From assembly GCA_947044405.1 (NCBI GenBank), contig CAMRHE010000017.1, positions 11,309,001 to 11,373,000 of the forward strand: DNA of 64,000 nucleotides, in the 5' to 3' direction. The notes below the pieces were generated by a model, which was not told the origin of the DNA, ran no database searches, and was given only the letters and a program-made list of their open reading frames with translations. The position numbers were made by a program, and so were the translations under genes. This document shows positions 33,166-45,002 of the stretch, piece by piece. The stretch is from Leptodactylus fallax (taxonomy: Eukaryota > Chordata > Amphibia > Anura > Leptodactylidae). Each line of letters begins with the position of its first letter. Position 1 is the first letter of the stretch.

Positions 33166-35876
33166 TATTCTGGGAATACATATATAATGAAAGAAAAACC
33201 ATATCAGTTTTGCTTTGCTTTGGTCTTCAATTTAGTATCCTCTCATGGATGTCTGGACTCTGCTATACAGTAATAACAGGCTCTTGGGCAACCACTTTTT
33301 GGAGCAGGTGCTGGTCAAAATGGAGGAAGAAACAACAATAGCAGTTTCAGGGGGTAAATTATGTCATGGAGCACTAGTTGATGGATGTAATTATGAGACA
33401 CACTGGGTCATGGAGCCAGGCAGAGTAGAAGGTTAAGAAAAGAGGGTGTTTAAGAGTCTGTCATGTCCATGGGACCTCTAAGTGTTGCCAGAGTACCATC
33501 AGATCTCCCAGGATGACACCTCTATAAGCGGTACCATAAACTGGCCAAAAATTGGAACCATCAAAGGTAAGATTTCAGAAAACGGAACTGTCGCAACAAT
33601 GGGAATATTCCATTGGAAGTATCCATTTTGAAATCCTATTATCTTTACTTTTTGTATTTACTGTTGGCCCAAATATACCTGCAAGTTGCAGTGTTCCTTC
33701 CAACAAAGCCAACAAAAAGTTGCTGACCCCTTCAGATCGCCATGCTTCGATGGAGATGGGTTAGTTGGTCATGAAAAAGTATGATGGCCACCTATCTTTG
33801 GATGCTTTTGTTTTGTAGTAGTTCAATTTTCTATATAGATAGAAAGAGGTGTTTTCCTTCATCCTTAGACTTTTTGAGAATCATCTTAAAACGCTCATGT
33901 GTCCTGCGATGTAGATTTATGCCGTATTGTTTTTGTACAGCACAGAAGGGTTCTATAATCACCAACGTAATGGGATCGCCTACATAGCAAAGTGTCACAT
34001 TAAAAGGGATGTAATTACTAATCTGAAACTTAATAACGATGATAAAGTGCGAGTAATTTCTTATTTACTTTTTCCCATTTTTTACTTGTTTATTCATAAC
34101 AGAAGACAACGGTGTAAAGATGTAATATAACATAACTGCACGATTACATTGACTTTTATGGATAATTTCAGTCTCTTAGCTTACTGGTATTATTTTGCAG
34201 TAATTTATATTACTTTTTTCTGCTTTATTTACAAAAATGACATAAATAACAGGTTTCCTAATGTGTTTGTATCACAGGAAGACATTGAAAATGCTATAAT
34301 TACTGTTTTTAGTTAAAATGACAAACTAGAACATTTTTGTAGATTTTTTTTGTTTACTTGCTACCTAGAAACAAAATTGATACAGTAATATGTATCCTGA
34401 GGAACATCAAAATTTGACAACCAATACTCTGAGTGCCAAAATATGGTTGCCATTTTCATATTCATTGGTGGTCATGAGGGGACACCAATGAGATCACTTC
34501 TCTCGTACTGCTCCTTTCTTACAGACAAGGCGGAGAGACTGTAACATGAAACCTTTCCTCCCCTCTCACTGCACGCACAGTCTCAGTGCTGCAGCTACAT
34601 CTCCCTCCTCCCCCTCTTCCCTTTTTCTGTACTCTTTTACATTAGATGGTCATTTTGGTGACTGAGGAGGTTGTTGTACATTTATAGAGATCCTACAAGC
34701 AGAAAAGGGGGCAGAATGATTATTTTATCATAAAATAATAATACATACTAGCTATATATATATATCTATATATATATAGATATAGATATAGATATACTAG
34801 ATAGCTATACTATATTCAAAATAACAATTCAGGTAAATTTTTATGAGGAAATTTGAAATCTGGATAAAACCTGAGCTGTTTTATGTAACCAGATGTCCAT
34901 TCTGTGGCCCACACTGCGAGATATAATCTCTGCAATCAGATTGGATCTCTGGATACCTATTCATTTACTGTTAACTGGTGTACGACTCCTCAAATCCTCT
35001 TGGAACTGCTCATTAACAAGAGAATCATCTGGTACTTACCCAATGAAAATGGCTGCCATATGGAGACCTATCGAGGTGATAACGCAAATGAAATATACAT
35101 ATTCAGGACTCCCTGTTAACTGTAAGGCTGTTTACCGAGACATGACCAATATGTTTCTTGCTTTTCTTTAACACCTGAATGGTGTTTTTGGTTCAGCGCA
35201 CACATTCCAGAATGAGGATGCCATTTCAGACGCCATTTACGTAACAATTAGCATCTTAATTCCAAATGCATCGTGTGATGTTCTCCTGCAGAATTACCTC
35301 TAAGCCTGTAATCCGGGGGAAGAATTATGATCACAAATGTGGCCGTGTTTATTTATGCATATTCTATCTCCGACAGAACAATAGAAATGCGTTTTTACAA
35401 CTCCGAAGTATTACCAGGTCCCCCGTCACATTACCAGGCATCTGTTAGCAGATTTCACTTGTCAAGGAGCAATATAAGTCAAACTACAGAGATCCTTCAT
35501 AGTGACATTCAGGATCCACACAATATAACTACTTACTGTATGTTGCTCAGTTATCTGGTCTACAAGGTATGAAAAGGTTACATTTTTTGTGCAAATCTGG
35601 TTTTCTGCAAAAAGTTGCAACTTTTTTCTGTTTTGGGCCATCTACGCTGCTATTATGGTTGGGGTTGTGCCGCGGTCTGATGTAAATCTCAGTGTGCAAA
35701 GGGCACCCCTGATTTATGAAGAGGCCTGTGCCAGTGCTGGGAATATGAAGACTGGTGTTCAATATGCCAGGCTTCATAAATAACCCCCACATCGTTTTAA
35801 AAATGACCTTGTGATGGCTGTTGCAAAAATAGCCCTCACATGGCTGTTTTTAACATTAATGTGAATACAGCCTTAC
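33166..35876. other. mostly unassigned; candidate unique sequence 34890-35530
   Basis: 34740-34800 is an AT-rich alternating patch. 33980-34330 and 34890-35530 lack repeat ends. 35798-35870 shows a short inverted AAAAATAGCC/GGCTGTTTTTA motif. No protein-coding exon recognised. Confidence 0.35.
34757..34808. repeat. AT-rich microsatellite (TA)n/(GATATA)n
   Basis: Alternating TATATATA followed by GATATA units, with CTAGCTATA and TAGATAGCTATA at its edges. Confidence 0.85.
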
Positions 35877-36042
35877 GCTAGCTTCATACTACTAATGTTG
35901 GGGCAGCATTCGGGCACTCCATCTCCCGGCAGAGAGAAAAGTCCTACAAGGAGGACTTTTCCTTATAAAATCTCAGAAGTCCGATGGGTTTCCGCATTCA
36001 ACCACTTTTTAAGCGGATAGGGTTTCCGAATGAACCATTAAT
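35877..36042. mobile_element. fragment of the TAGGTTCACACTAGCG MITE family
   Basis: Begins TTACGCTAGCTTCATACTAC and contains CAGAGAGAAAAGTCCTAC, GGTTTCCGC and an AAGCGGATAGGG block as in the copy at 62349. A local AAGTCCTacaaggAGGACTT hairpin is present. Confidence 0.5.
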
Positions 36043-36179
36043 CCCTGCAAGGCAGTGTGGACTTTCCTACATCAAATCCCCAGATCGCTACCTCTGGAAT
36101 AGTCTCCATTAGCAACACATTGTTTGCTGATAACTTTCCTAGGTCTTTATTGTGATCAAAGCTCCATTTTTCGGATATA

Positions 36180-36537
36180 GAGCTTCACCTCCACCAACTC
36201 CAACTTTTTACATCCTTCAATAGATGTCGTTCCACTGATTCTGGTGCAGCGGGAATTTTTTTCTCTAGCCCGCACCATTCAAGAGCAACCTGTGCAGTTA
36301 GTTTCAGCACCCAATATGCTAATTAGGCATTCTATTGCCAAGCAGGCGGTCCTTGGCTGGAGCAGCTAGTCTCAGACTGCCCACTTGACAGTAGAGACCC
36401 TAATTAGCATATTGGGTGCTGAAACTAACAGGAACAGTAGGGACTAGAGAAAAAAATTACAAATGCACTAGAATCAGTGGAGCGATGTCAATTGAAGGAT
36501 GCAAAAAACTAGAGTTGGAAGAAGTGGTGAAAGGTCC
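36180..36537. mobile_element. foldback element, about 360 bp, long paired arms
   Basis: Left blocks CACCAACTCCAAC, GGAATTTTTTTCTCTAG, AGTTTCAGCACCCAATATGC and TAATTAGG recur inverted on the right, giving arms of about 150 bp. The right end is GAAGTGGTGAAAGGTCCTC. Related incomplete copies occur at 19727 and 24400. Non-coding. Confidence 0.75.
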
Positions 36538-36573
36538 TCTTGACATTGTAAATTTCTGGTTGTTTGCCTGTCA

Positions 36574-36587
36574 CCACTAGAGGGAGC
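36574..36587 (+). promoter_or_regulatory. CTCF-like motif
   Basis: CCACTAGAGGGAGC, 13 of 14 positions of the consensus, in the same 18-bp context as the copy at 10080, so it is probably repeat-borne. Confidence 0.3.
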
Positions 36588-38475
36588 TCACTGCATGCAT
36601 GTTTATTATTGACTGTGGTGTGCCCCATTGGATACAGCATTAGGGAAGTAATGATTTAGGGAAGAATATGATAATACAGACCCATAGGGACTCCATGTGC
36701 CTCCATATTATATCTGTGTACTCAACCTTTCCGTGCTATTTGTGTACACGACCATGTTTTTCTAGGGCTACACAGTGACTATGGCCGTGACTCCCGTTGC
36801 ACAGCCAAATCTGTAAGTTCCACCCTGTGACTCCTACCCTGCTCAATCTTTTTGTGACTAGAAGTCACGGTTGCGGCACTCTGGGGGACACAAAGCGATC
36901 CCATTCACTAACATTAGTAAAGGAATCGCAAGGCAACCCCATAAGCTTTGGTAGTGCAACGGAAGTCACGGCCAAAGTCAGCATACAGCCCTAGCCTTAA
37001 CAACCCCTTTAAGTGGCCAGCGGACCTTCACACTTAATACATGCATCTTCATTATGAGAGTGCCTTAAGAGAAAACATAACCTGTCAATATGGTGAAGGA
37101 CAGAACAAATACCATAAGGAACAACAATAATATCCTCATACATAATGCAGGATAATAAGTATGGTGGATACGCTGATCAATTCATCTAAATAATGAAACA
37201 ATCCAAGCCCTGTCCGCCAGGGAATAGGTTAAGTGGACGCCAATAACCCGCAAGCGAGGAAGACGAAGACATTGCTACTTTGCTATTAATAGTGATGTGT
37301 ATAGTGATTTAATGCTGTAATTACACTTATATGGATATATATATAGAAAGGTTTTATTCTCTTGTGTCGAGTCTTATTCTGCCCGGCCATTGTCTTGTAT
37401 CTTACATTTATATTGGACATAGGGGTTATTATCCAACCTTCACAGACCTCTTAAAGGGGATGGATCAAGTTACCAAGTTATTGCTGATTGTCCCCGGTCC
37501 CGCTCCTTCTTCCTCCGGGTGCACTGTTATGGCGTCAAGTGCCTCTGGAGCAGGAATGAGCGGGAGGAGACAGACCTTAATGTGGCCTGTGGCTTACAAG
37601 TCGGGGAGTGGTAGAGCAGGAAGCCTGTGGTTTCCTGCTCTATCAGTAGCAGAATCGGGTTGGGAAGCCACTTCTCCCCGGTTCTGCGATCCAGTTGTAT
37701 TTTTAACAATCGGATCTCAGAACTGAGGAGAAGTGGCTTTATTTACTTACCAATCCCCACTCCTGCTCGCGGCCTTCTCTTTCCTCTTCAGCCTTCAATG
37801 GGCCCTGTATGCTGCACATTATGTTGTAGTGACGTAATGTGCAACACAAGGGGGCCCCCTTGAGACTGAAGAGGAAGACTGCCCTGAGCAGGAGCGAGGA
37901 TAAATAAGTTAATAGGGCTGTTACCGGACCTCCACTGTCTATTAAGAAAACAGTGTGGATCCGGTATACAGTATATCACATCGCTGACACTGAACCCCAA
38001 AAGGCACGGGGCCCACTGGGAATTTCACCAATACCCCAGTGGGCTAGTCCCAGCCTGAGTACAATGTGCATTAATATAAAGTTACCTTGTGTCTGTCCAT
38101 TCTTGTATAATGTATAATGCTATTAAGTTTACCTAACCCCTTCCCCACATTCCACATTTCTATGGATCAGAGCAATGTCTTATTAGAGTAATGATATGTT
38201 TTGACATCTTTTCATTCTCTTGGTTGCTGTTCTGCATGGCAAATCAAAGCTACCGGATAATAACTGGTTCATGCTGCATACTTCTGTGATGTCAAGTGAC
38301 CCAATAACTTCACGGCACAATGGACCCATTATTATAGTGCTCTGGACTGTTCTGCCATGTATTATTCCATTATTGTCTATGTGTCTGGATTGAAAGGATC
38401 TTTCTACCTTAAGATAACTTGAGCAATGTTTGACTCAGGGGCATACATAGAGGAAAGAGAGGCCAATAGCAAAGA
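36588..38475. other. mostly unassigned; hAT fragment 37740-38060
   Basis: Around 37740-38060 the text (CTTACC.ATCCCC, TCCTCTTCAGCCTTCAA, then GGGGCCCACTGGGAATTTCACC and CAGTGGGCTAGTCCCAGCCTG) resembles the right part of a hAT element related to 38684-39159. No left end or TSD seen. No gene. Confidence 0.4.
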
Positions 38476-39342
38476 TTAAAGAGAACCAGTTGCAAAGTCT
38501 GAAAAGCTCAACAACCTGATCGGCGCTGTCACCCTATTTTGTTTTTTTGTTTATCCTAATTTTTTCAGCTGTTCCAAAGATATAAGCCCTGTTAGTATTC
38601 ATGCAAACTAAGGTCTTCTAGCCAAGTGGGAAGTAATGCTGTGGGTTCTCTGGGGTTGGGGCTCTGACTATATGTCATGCAGTCAGGGCCAGCGTCAGTG
38701 CCCAGTAAACCCAGGCAAGTGCCAGGGCCCCAAGTTCCTGAGGTGCTGACTATGGCTGCTAGGCCAAGACCTTTGAGGGAGTAACTCAAGCAGGTAACGG
38801 GCCCCATTTACTTACCGTTCCCCGCTCCTGCCTCTGTTTCCTCTTCAGCCCTCCAGGGGGCCTTGTGCGTCCAATATCATGTTGCTGGTGCTGAAGAGCG
38901 TCAGGACATCGCTGACAGTGACATGATATGGGATGCATGGGGCCCCCTGGCGGACTGAAGAGGAAGCAGAGGCGGCCATGGGCAGGAGCAGGGACTGGTA
39001 ATTAGGGTTGTATGGGATGGTCTGTATTACAGTCCACTCCAGCAGGTCTGCCTCAGCAAAAAATACCCAATTTCTGTTGTGTTTTTGCTACGTTGCACAC
39101 TAGTTGCTCCACTGAGGCTCTGTCACCCAAGGGCCCACACAAACTTTGAGCCAGCCCTGCATGCAGTGTTACCGCCCACTTGTCTAGTAGACCCTAATTT
39201 GCATCAACACCAAAAGGGCTTATATCTTTGGAATGGCTAAACAGATTTGGATAAACAAAACAGCAAAATGCTCAGGTAGACATCACCGATCAGATGATGT
39301 CTGTCACTGGGCTTTTTAGACTTGGTGATATGTCCTCTTTAA
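38476..39342. mobile_element. TTAA-type element, copy 2, with nested hAT
   Basis: TTAA at 38476-38479 and 39339-39342. The ends AAAGAGAACCAGTTGCAAAG and the inverse of CTTGGTGATATGTCCTCTTT are paired, with a shared GTCT.AAAAAGC block. It matches copy 1 (3030-3420) on both sides of a nested hAT. Confidence 0.8.
38684..39159. mobile_element. nested hAT element, 476 bp, with 8-bp TSD
   Basis: The ends are CAGGGCCAGCGTCAG and TTTGAGCCAGCCCTG. The octamer CATGCAGT is perfect on both sides (38676-38683 and 39160-39167). Inside, CCTCTTCAGCCCTCCAGGGG and CCCCTGGCGGACTGAAGAGG form a wide inverted pair around a CATCGCTGACAGTG centre. No transposase. Confidence 0.9.
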
Positions 39343-40759
39343 AATGGGGCACCCTCCTGGTGTTGGTTGACACTACCACACCTTAAATCATCTGGGTAAA
39401 GGGACAGAATGCCAAACTATCCTATATCTCTTTTTCTTGAACATTTTGGTTAATTCTCCATACCCCTATTTAGTACTATAGTAGGACCTGTGGATAATGG
39501 ACCCTGCAAAGGTTCTCTCTTTGCAAAGACAAAGCCCCTAGGAACCTTGACTGGGACCCCATATTGTACCATCATGCAGATATGTCCACCTATAACTTAC
39601 CTTAGTGGTTTTTAAGTGGTTTAGTGGCCCCAAACCTGGTGACAGGTTCCCTTTACATAGTACAATACAAAGCCCTTGTCAACCTTGGACATTTAGGCAA
39701 GTAACTTCTATATTTTACTAAATTCGAACCTTGTGATAGAAGCAATGCATGTAGCGGGCGTTTTAATGTCCATTGTTATAGGTGTAATTTACGAGGACTT
39801 TAATAAGAGCTGGGCTGTGCTTCAGTAATCTATTGAAGGTCAGAGCTGAGAAGTATTCCGAATATATTCACTTAATACTAAAATAACACAACCAGCCCTA
39901 TCGGCGGCCATCAAGGTTAAACTTAAGAGGATACCTCCTGAATATATATATAATATTAAGACATCATTCAGGGTAGTATAGGAGGTACTGCTGGACTGGA
40001 GGACTAGTCAATGATGGGTAAGTGTAGGTAGGTGCCACTAGGGGGAGCCAAATGCAAAAGGATTAAAACAGTTCCCATTAATGGGAATGTCCAAAATGGG
40101 AAAAAAGTGGAATCGAATAATAAAAGAGGCCATACTTACCTACTAGATCCACTGTTTTTCCAGAGTCACTGGTTTGGTGCCCATCACTGGAGATTTTTTT
40201 TTCTGTAATGACCTCACGTAGTCATGTGCAGTGAAATCCCCCTAATAGTAGCTACAGGTTTCCAGACCCCTAGACTAAAGGGAAAGAAGTCCTTCGACAG
40301 TATTTTCCTTGCTTTTGATCTCTTCCAGCTTTCATGTCAGTAGGCAATGGTCTGATGGCTTGATCATAAGGAAGCGCTTTGGAGGTGCCAGATCACTGGC
40401 CCTTTAACCCCGGGGCTGTGTTAGATCTCTGCGGGTCTGACACCTGGCACCCCCACTAATCAGCTGTTCTCAGCAGCAGATATACAGAGAAGAAGACAGG
40501 AAGCAGACAGCACTGTTCCCCATGTAGTGGCTGAACATTATTCAAGTGAACAGGAGCTGATCTGTAGTACCTGATCTGACCACTACACAGAGAACGGTGT
40601 CTTATGCTTCCTGCTCCATCCTTGAAGTATCAGCTGCTGAGAACAGATGATTGGTGGGGGTATTGGGTGTCATTAATATTGGGTCATTATTTTTAGACTG
40701 GAACAAGACTTTAACCTGTGTCCACTATCAGAAACTTAGTTATAGTGATGGTTTTATTT
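39343..40759. other. mostly unassigned; eroded TTAA MITE 40378-40705
   Basis: 40378-40705 shares AGCAGATATACAGAGAA, CAGGAAGCAGACAGC and CACTACACAGAGAACGG blocks with 7484-7850 in reverse order. The rest shows no gene or repeat end. Confidence 0.4.
40035..40048 (+). promoter_or_regulatory. CTCF-like motif
   Basis: CCACTAGGGGGAGC matches 13 of 14 positions of CCASYAGRKGGCRS. No flanking similarity to the copies at 10080 and 36574 beyond the core. Confidence 0.3.
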
Positions 40760-41265
40760 TGAACACGTTAAGAATTTTTTGGTGATGTTTTAAAAAAAAA
40801 AAGTCTTTTTTCTGATCTATTTTTAAAAAATCTTGCAGTTTTCAATCTGGCCACTGAGCCTCATAGAAGGCTGATGCCTCCTGTTCTGTAGAGATCACTT
40901 CTTAGGAGTCATCACAGGCAGGATAACAATGACAGATAACATCTCCATATAGATAATAAAAGATCCACTATTCACAATAGATGATGGTCACAGTTCATCT
41001 CCTCCCCTTTCTTACACAATGACCTCTGCACAGGTCACAGAGCATGCCCACAACATATTCCCATAGAAGTGAATGAGTCACCTCCAGTCTACATTGTCCT
41101 ATGGTTCATGTGGCTGCTGTAAACCATATCTCTGAATGCTGCTAATAGCAGCTCAGGTGAGATGGCCGCCGCAATAGTCATGTACAGAAAATAGATAGAC
41201 AATAAAAATGTAAATGTATCTGGTTTTAAGTAGTAAAAAAAATATATGTGATACTTTCCCTTTAA
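40760..41265. mobile_element. TTAA-type element, paralogue of 17464-18319 without the nested MITE
   Basis: The right end GATACTTTCCCTTTAA carries TTAA at 41262-41265. Blocks TTGCAGTTTTCAATCTG, TTCTGTAGAGAT, CAATAGATGATGG and CATGTACAGAAAAT follow the same order as in the 17464 copy. The left end is unclear. Confidence 0.55.
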
Positions 41266-41683
41266 GAAGGGAGAAGAACGGTCAGATGTGAGTATAATGT
41301 ATAAGGCTCAGGACTAGGGTCTTGTATCACTGGCACAAACTTAATGTGTAAGCGGAATGTCTCGGCATCGTCTCCGCAGCGCCATATGGTGTTGGACAAC
41401 ATCCCGCTAATTAGTCCCTGATTATTAGGAGGCGGATAGTCGTACGGAATATCTGCTCCATATTTCCATGTTGAGTCTATTTGCTCTGCCCTTGTCTTGC
41501 ACTTACTGGCATTAATGAGGCAACAAGAAGGCAATTAGCGGCGACTCATACATTATTATCACACATGGAAAATAATCTGCGGCCTTCGCTGATCTTCAGA
41601 TCTCCTGGGCCTCAATGCAAACTCTATAGCAGGCCCCCAACTATAATGTGTTGTTGATAGTAATAGTCTCCTCATATTGGGCA
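41266..41683. other. unassigned sequence
   Basis: No gene or repeat end. The minus frame 41262-41534 (90 codons) shows no known domain. Confidence 0.35.
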
Positions 41684-42999
41684 GCTGCGATGTGTATTAT
41701 GATGTTCTGCAGCAGCTGAGGTGTGTATTATATTGTTCTGCAGCAGCTGAGGTGTGTATTATGATGTTCTGCAGCAGCTGAGGTGTGTATTATATTGTTC
41801 TGCAGCAGCTGAGGTGTGTATTATATTGTTCTGCAGCAGCTGAGGTGTGTATTATATTGTTCTGCAGCAGCTGGGAGCTGAGGTGTGTATTATATTGTTC
41901 TGCAGCAGCTGAGGTGTGTATTATATTGTTCTGCAGCAGCTGAGGTGTGTATTATGATGTTCTGCAGCAGCTGCGGTGTGTATTATGATGTTCTGCAGCA
42001 ACTGAGGTGTGTATTATGATGTTCTGCAGCAGGTGAGGTGTGTATTATCATGTTCTGCAGAAGCTGCGATGTGTATTATGATGTTCTGCAGCAGCTGAGG
42101 GTGTGTATTATCATGTTCTGCAGCAGCTGTGGTGTGTATTATGATGTCCTGTAGCAGCTGTGGTGTGTATTATGATGTTCTGCAGCAGCTGCGATGTGTA
42201 TTATGATGTTCTGCAGCAGCTGCGATGTGTATTATGATGTTCTGCAGCAGCTGTGGTAGGTATTATGATGTTCTGCAGCAGCTGCGGTGTGTATTATCAT
42301 GTTCTGCAGCAGCTGTGGTGTGTATTATGATGTCCTGTAGCAGCTGTGGTGTGTATTATGATGTTCTGCAGCAGCTGCGATGTGTATTATGATGTTCTGC
42401 AGCAGCTGAGGTGTGTATTATGATGTTCTGCAGTAGCTGAGGTGTGTATTATGATGTTCTGCAGCAGCTGAGGTGTGTGTTATATTGTTCTGCAGCAGCT
42501 GAGGTGTGTATTATGATGTCCTGTAGCAGCTGTGGTGTGTATTATGATGTTCTGCAGCAGCTGAGGTGTGTACTATGATGTTCTGCAGCAGCTGAGTTGT
42601 GTATTATGATGTTCTGCAGCAGCTGTGGTGTGTATTATGATGTTCTGCAGCAGCTGAGGTGTGTATTATGATGTCCTGTAGCAGCTGAGGTGTGTATTAT
42701 GATGTTCTGCAGCAGCTGAGGTGTGTATTATGATGTTCTGCAGCAGCTGAGGACTGTATTATGATGTTCTGCAGCAGCTGAGGTGTGTATTATGAGGTTC
42801 TGCAGCAGCTGAGGTGTGTATTATGATGTTCTGCAGCAGCTGAGGTGTGTGTTATATTGTTCTGCAGCAGCTGTGGTGTGTATTATGATGTTCTGCAGCA
42901 GCTGAGTTGTGTATTATGATGTTCTGCAGCAGCTGAGGTGTGTATTATGATGTTCTGCAGCAGCTGAGGTGTATATTATGATGTTCTGCAGCAGCTGGG
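41684..42999. repeat. 31-bp minisatellite, about 42 copies, with higher-order structure
   Basis: The unit is GATGTTCTGCAGCAGCTGAG plus GTGTGTATTAT. Each unit carries a PstI site (CTGCAG) and an E-box (CAGCTG). Variants (TCCTGTAGCAGCTGTGG, CTGCGATG, TATCATG, TATATTG) are not random. A block starting TCATGTTCTGCAGCAGCTGT at 42111 recurs at 42297, an offset of 186 bp or six units, with the same order of variants. Near 41870 one unit has an extra CTGGGAG. Confidence 0.95.
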
Positions 43000-44578
43000 G
43001 CACAGAACTTTATCATTTACACTGCAGCTGCGGAAGAATCTCATTTTTATAGAGATCGGGGGCATTTCATACTGGTCAATCATTGCTGTGCACAGGAAAA
43101 GGAACCTCTGATCTATGGCAGACCGTTCCTGCAGGAGGAGATAAGCAGAGGTCATGTAGCACCGCTTATCTCTGTCTGATTCTCAGGTTCTGACATCAGA
43201 ATGTGATGATTTCAGATATCACTTACGGTACACACTGACTTGTTTCATACTATATATCATTTTAGTATATCCTTTTCATGTATTTGTGTGCCCCTACACA
43301 GCATTGGCACAGAGTCATGCCAGTCATGGCTCCCAGCGAGGGTTTTAATAATTGTATGTTCTGCTCGGCTGGCTATCATCACTTATCGGCTCTGATCTTT
43401 CACCTGGCTCTGTTCCTGTCCTGAAGCCTTGGTATAAGCTGTGAGCGATGCATGGGCCGGAAACGCTGGCAGGAGTTGATAGAAAAGAGGGATCACAGAT
43501 CCTGAGACTGTGCGGGGCCCGACATTTACAACGACAGAGCATAAAATCAGAACACTTTCTTACATTTCACAGACTGTAATTTACCCGAGGAGCCCGGGGC
43601 CTTGTGTGTTTTATATTACGCAGATCTCAAAGTGCGCAGGAAATTCCCATAAATGTGTAGCAGGCATGGAGATAGGATTTTTAATGTCTGTGATATTAAA
43701 GGGGTGAGAGTATTTACATAAATCCTCCTCTGGGCATGTTCTTCTATGGCTATTCCTTAGTGAGAGATTACCGACTTGTTCTCAAATATTTCTACCATAC
43801 TGAAATGAAATAATGTGCGGGGATCCTCTGTTACATGTCAGGAGACGCAATGCTGACATGTGCGGAGAAGTAGTCATAAAAGAACTACATGCAAAAAAGC
43901 CATATAAATATATATATGGGAAAAAAATATATTAGTCCCTATTATATTGTATATTGTATAGTCACTATTGGTTGCTTATTTCTCCTACAGCGGCCACTAC
44001 AGGTGACATATAGTATTGCATGTAGCAATTCCAATGAACTGTCATGGCCGTCTCAGAGCTGCTGATTCTTAAAGGGATTGTACCACAAAGAATATTTATC
44101 CCATATCCACAGGAAAAGTGATAGCTATAGAAGGGTTCAGACACCCTTTATGAGGCCATAAATTCTAATATGGTATGTGGTTGTCCACATGAAGCAATGT
44201 AGGAAACTTATCATTCCAGAAATCTGGTGAGGAGGGATGATATCTTGTTGTGCCAAACAGGCACCTTAATTCCCGACCCATGCCTCTTCCACCACATTCT
44301 GGGTGGGACAAGATGGGGACACCTCAGCCTGACTTATTTACCAAAACCCACACCAGTAGATTTCCATTCTGGTGCGCGGCCACACCAGAGGCCGCAGCCG
44401 CCAGTCTTAATAAATTTGCCCCCATGTATTTAAGATATATTTACATGGGGTGGTAATGATAGGGTAAAAACTTACCGCACCATGGGAATATTGCTTGTAA
44501 ATGCACCAATGATTTTGGCAGGAACAGCCAGACATCTCCCTCAGGGGCAAATATCAGGGAAGTGCAGCAGGTCCAATG
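43000..44578. other. unassigned sequence
   Basis: No supportable exon or repeat ends, apart from a CTTAAAGGGATTGTACCAC left-end-like string at about 44070. Frames at 44227-44456 are short and uninformative. Confidence 0.35.
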
Positions 44579-45002
44579 TTAAAGGGAGTCTGTCAGCAGG
44601 AAAATCGGTATCAGACAAATACCAGTACCTTGTAGGGCGGCCTCTACACTTTCCAAAAATGCCATTCTTAGTCTACATTGCAGCTCCATTTTCATGAAAA
44701 TCAGAGTTTTATTCTTATGCAAATTAACTAAAAAAGGGGCTTTAGGGGCGTGTCCTCTAATGCTGGAGCGTGTCTCTGCTTTAGGTAATCGCCCCTGACT
44801 GCAGACAAAGTGGCAGCTGGGCAGCAGTTATGGGCGGTTATCTAGACCAGCCCCTTAAAGCCTTTTTCAGCTAATTTGCATAAGAATAAAATCTTGATTT
44901 TCATGAAAATGGATCCGCAATGTAGAATAAGAAAGACATCTTTGGAACGTGTAGAAGCCGCCCTACAAGGTACTGGCATTAGTTTGATACAGTCTATCTA
45001 AA
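44579..45002. mobile_element. TTAA foldback element, about 420 bp, arms about 150 bp
   Basis: The left end is TTAAAGGGAGTCTGTCAGCA. ACCTTGTAGGGCGGC, CTACATTGC and CATTTTCATGAAAATCA recur inverted on the right (TGATTTTCATGAAAATGG, GCCGCCCTACAAGGT). The right terminus is degraded (GATACAGTCTATCTAAA). Confidence 0.75.
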
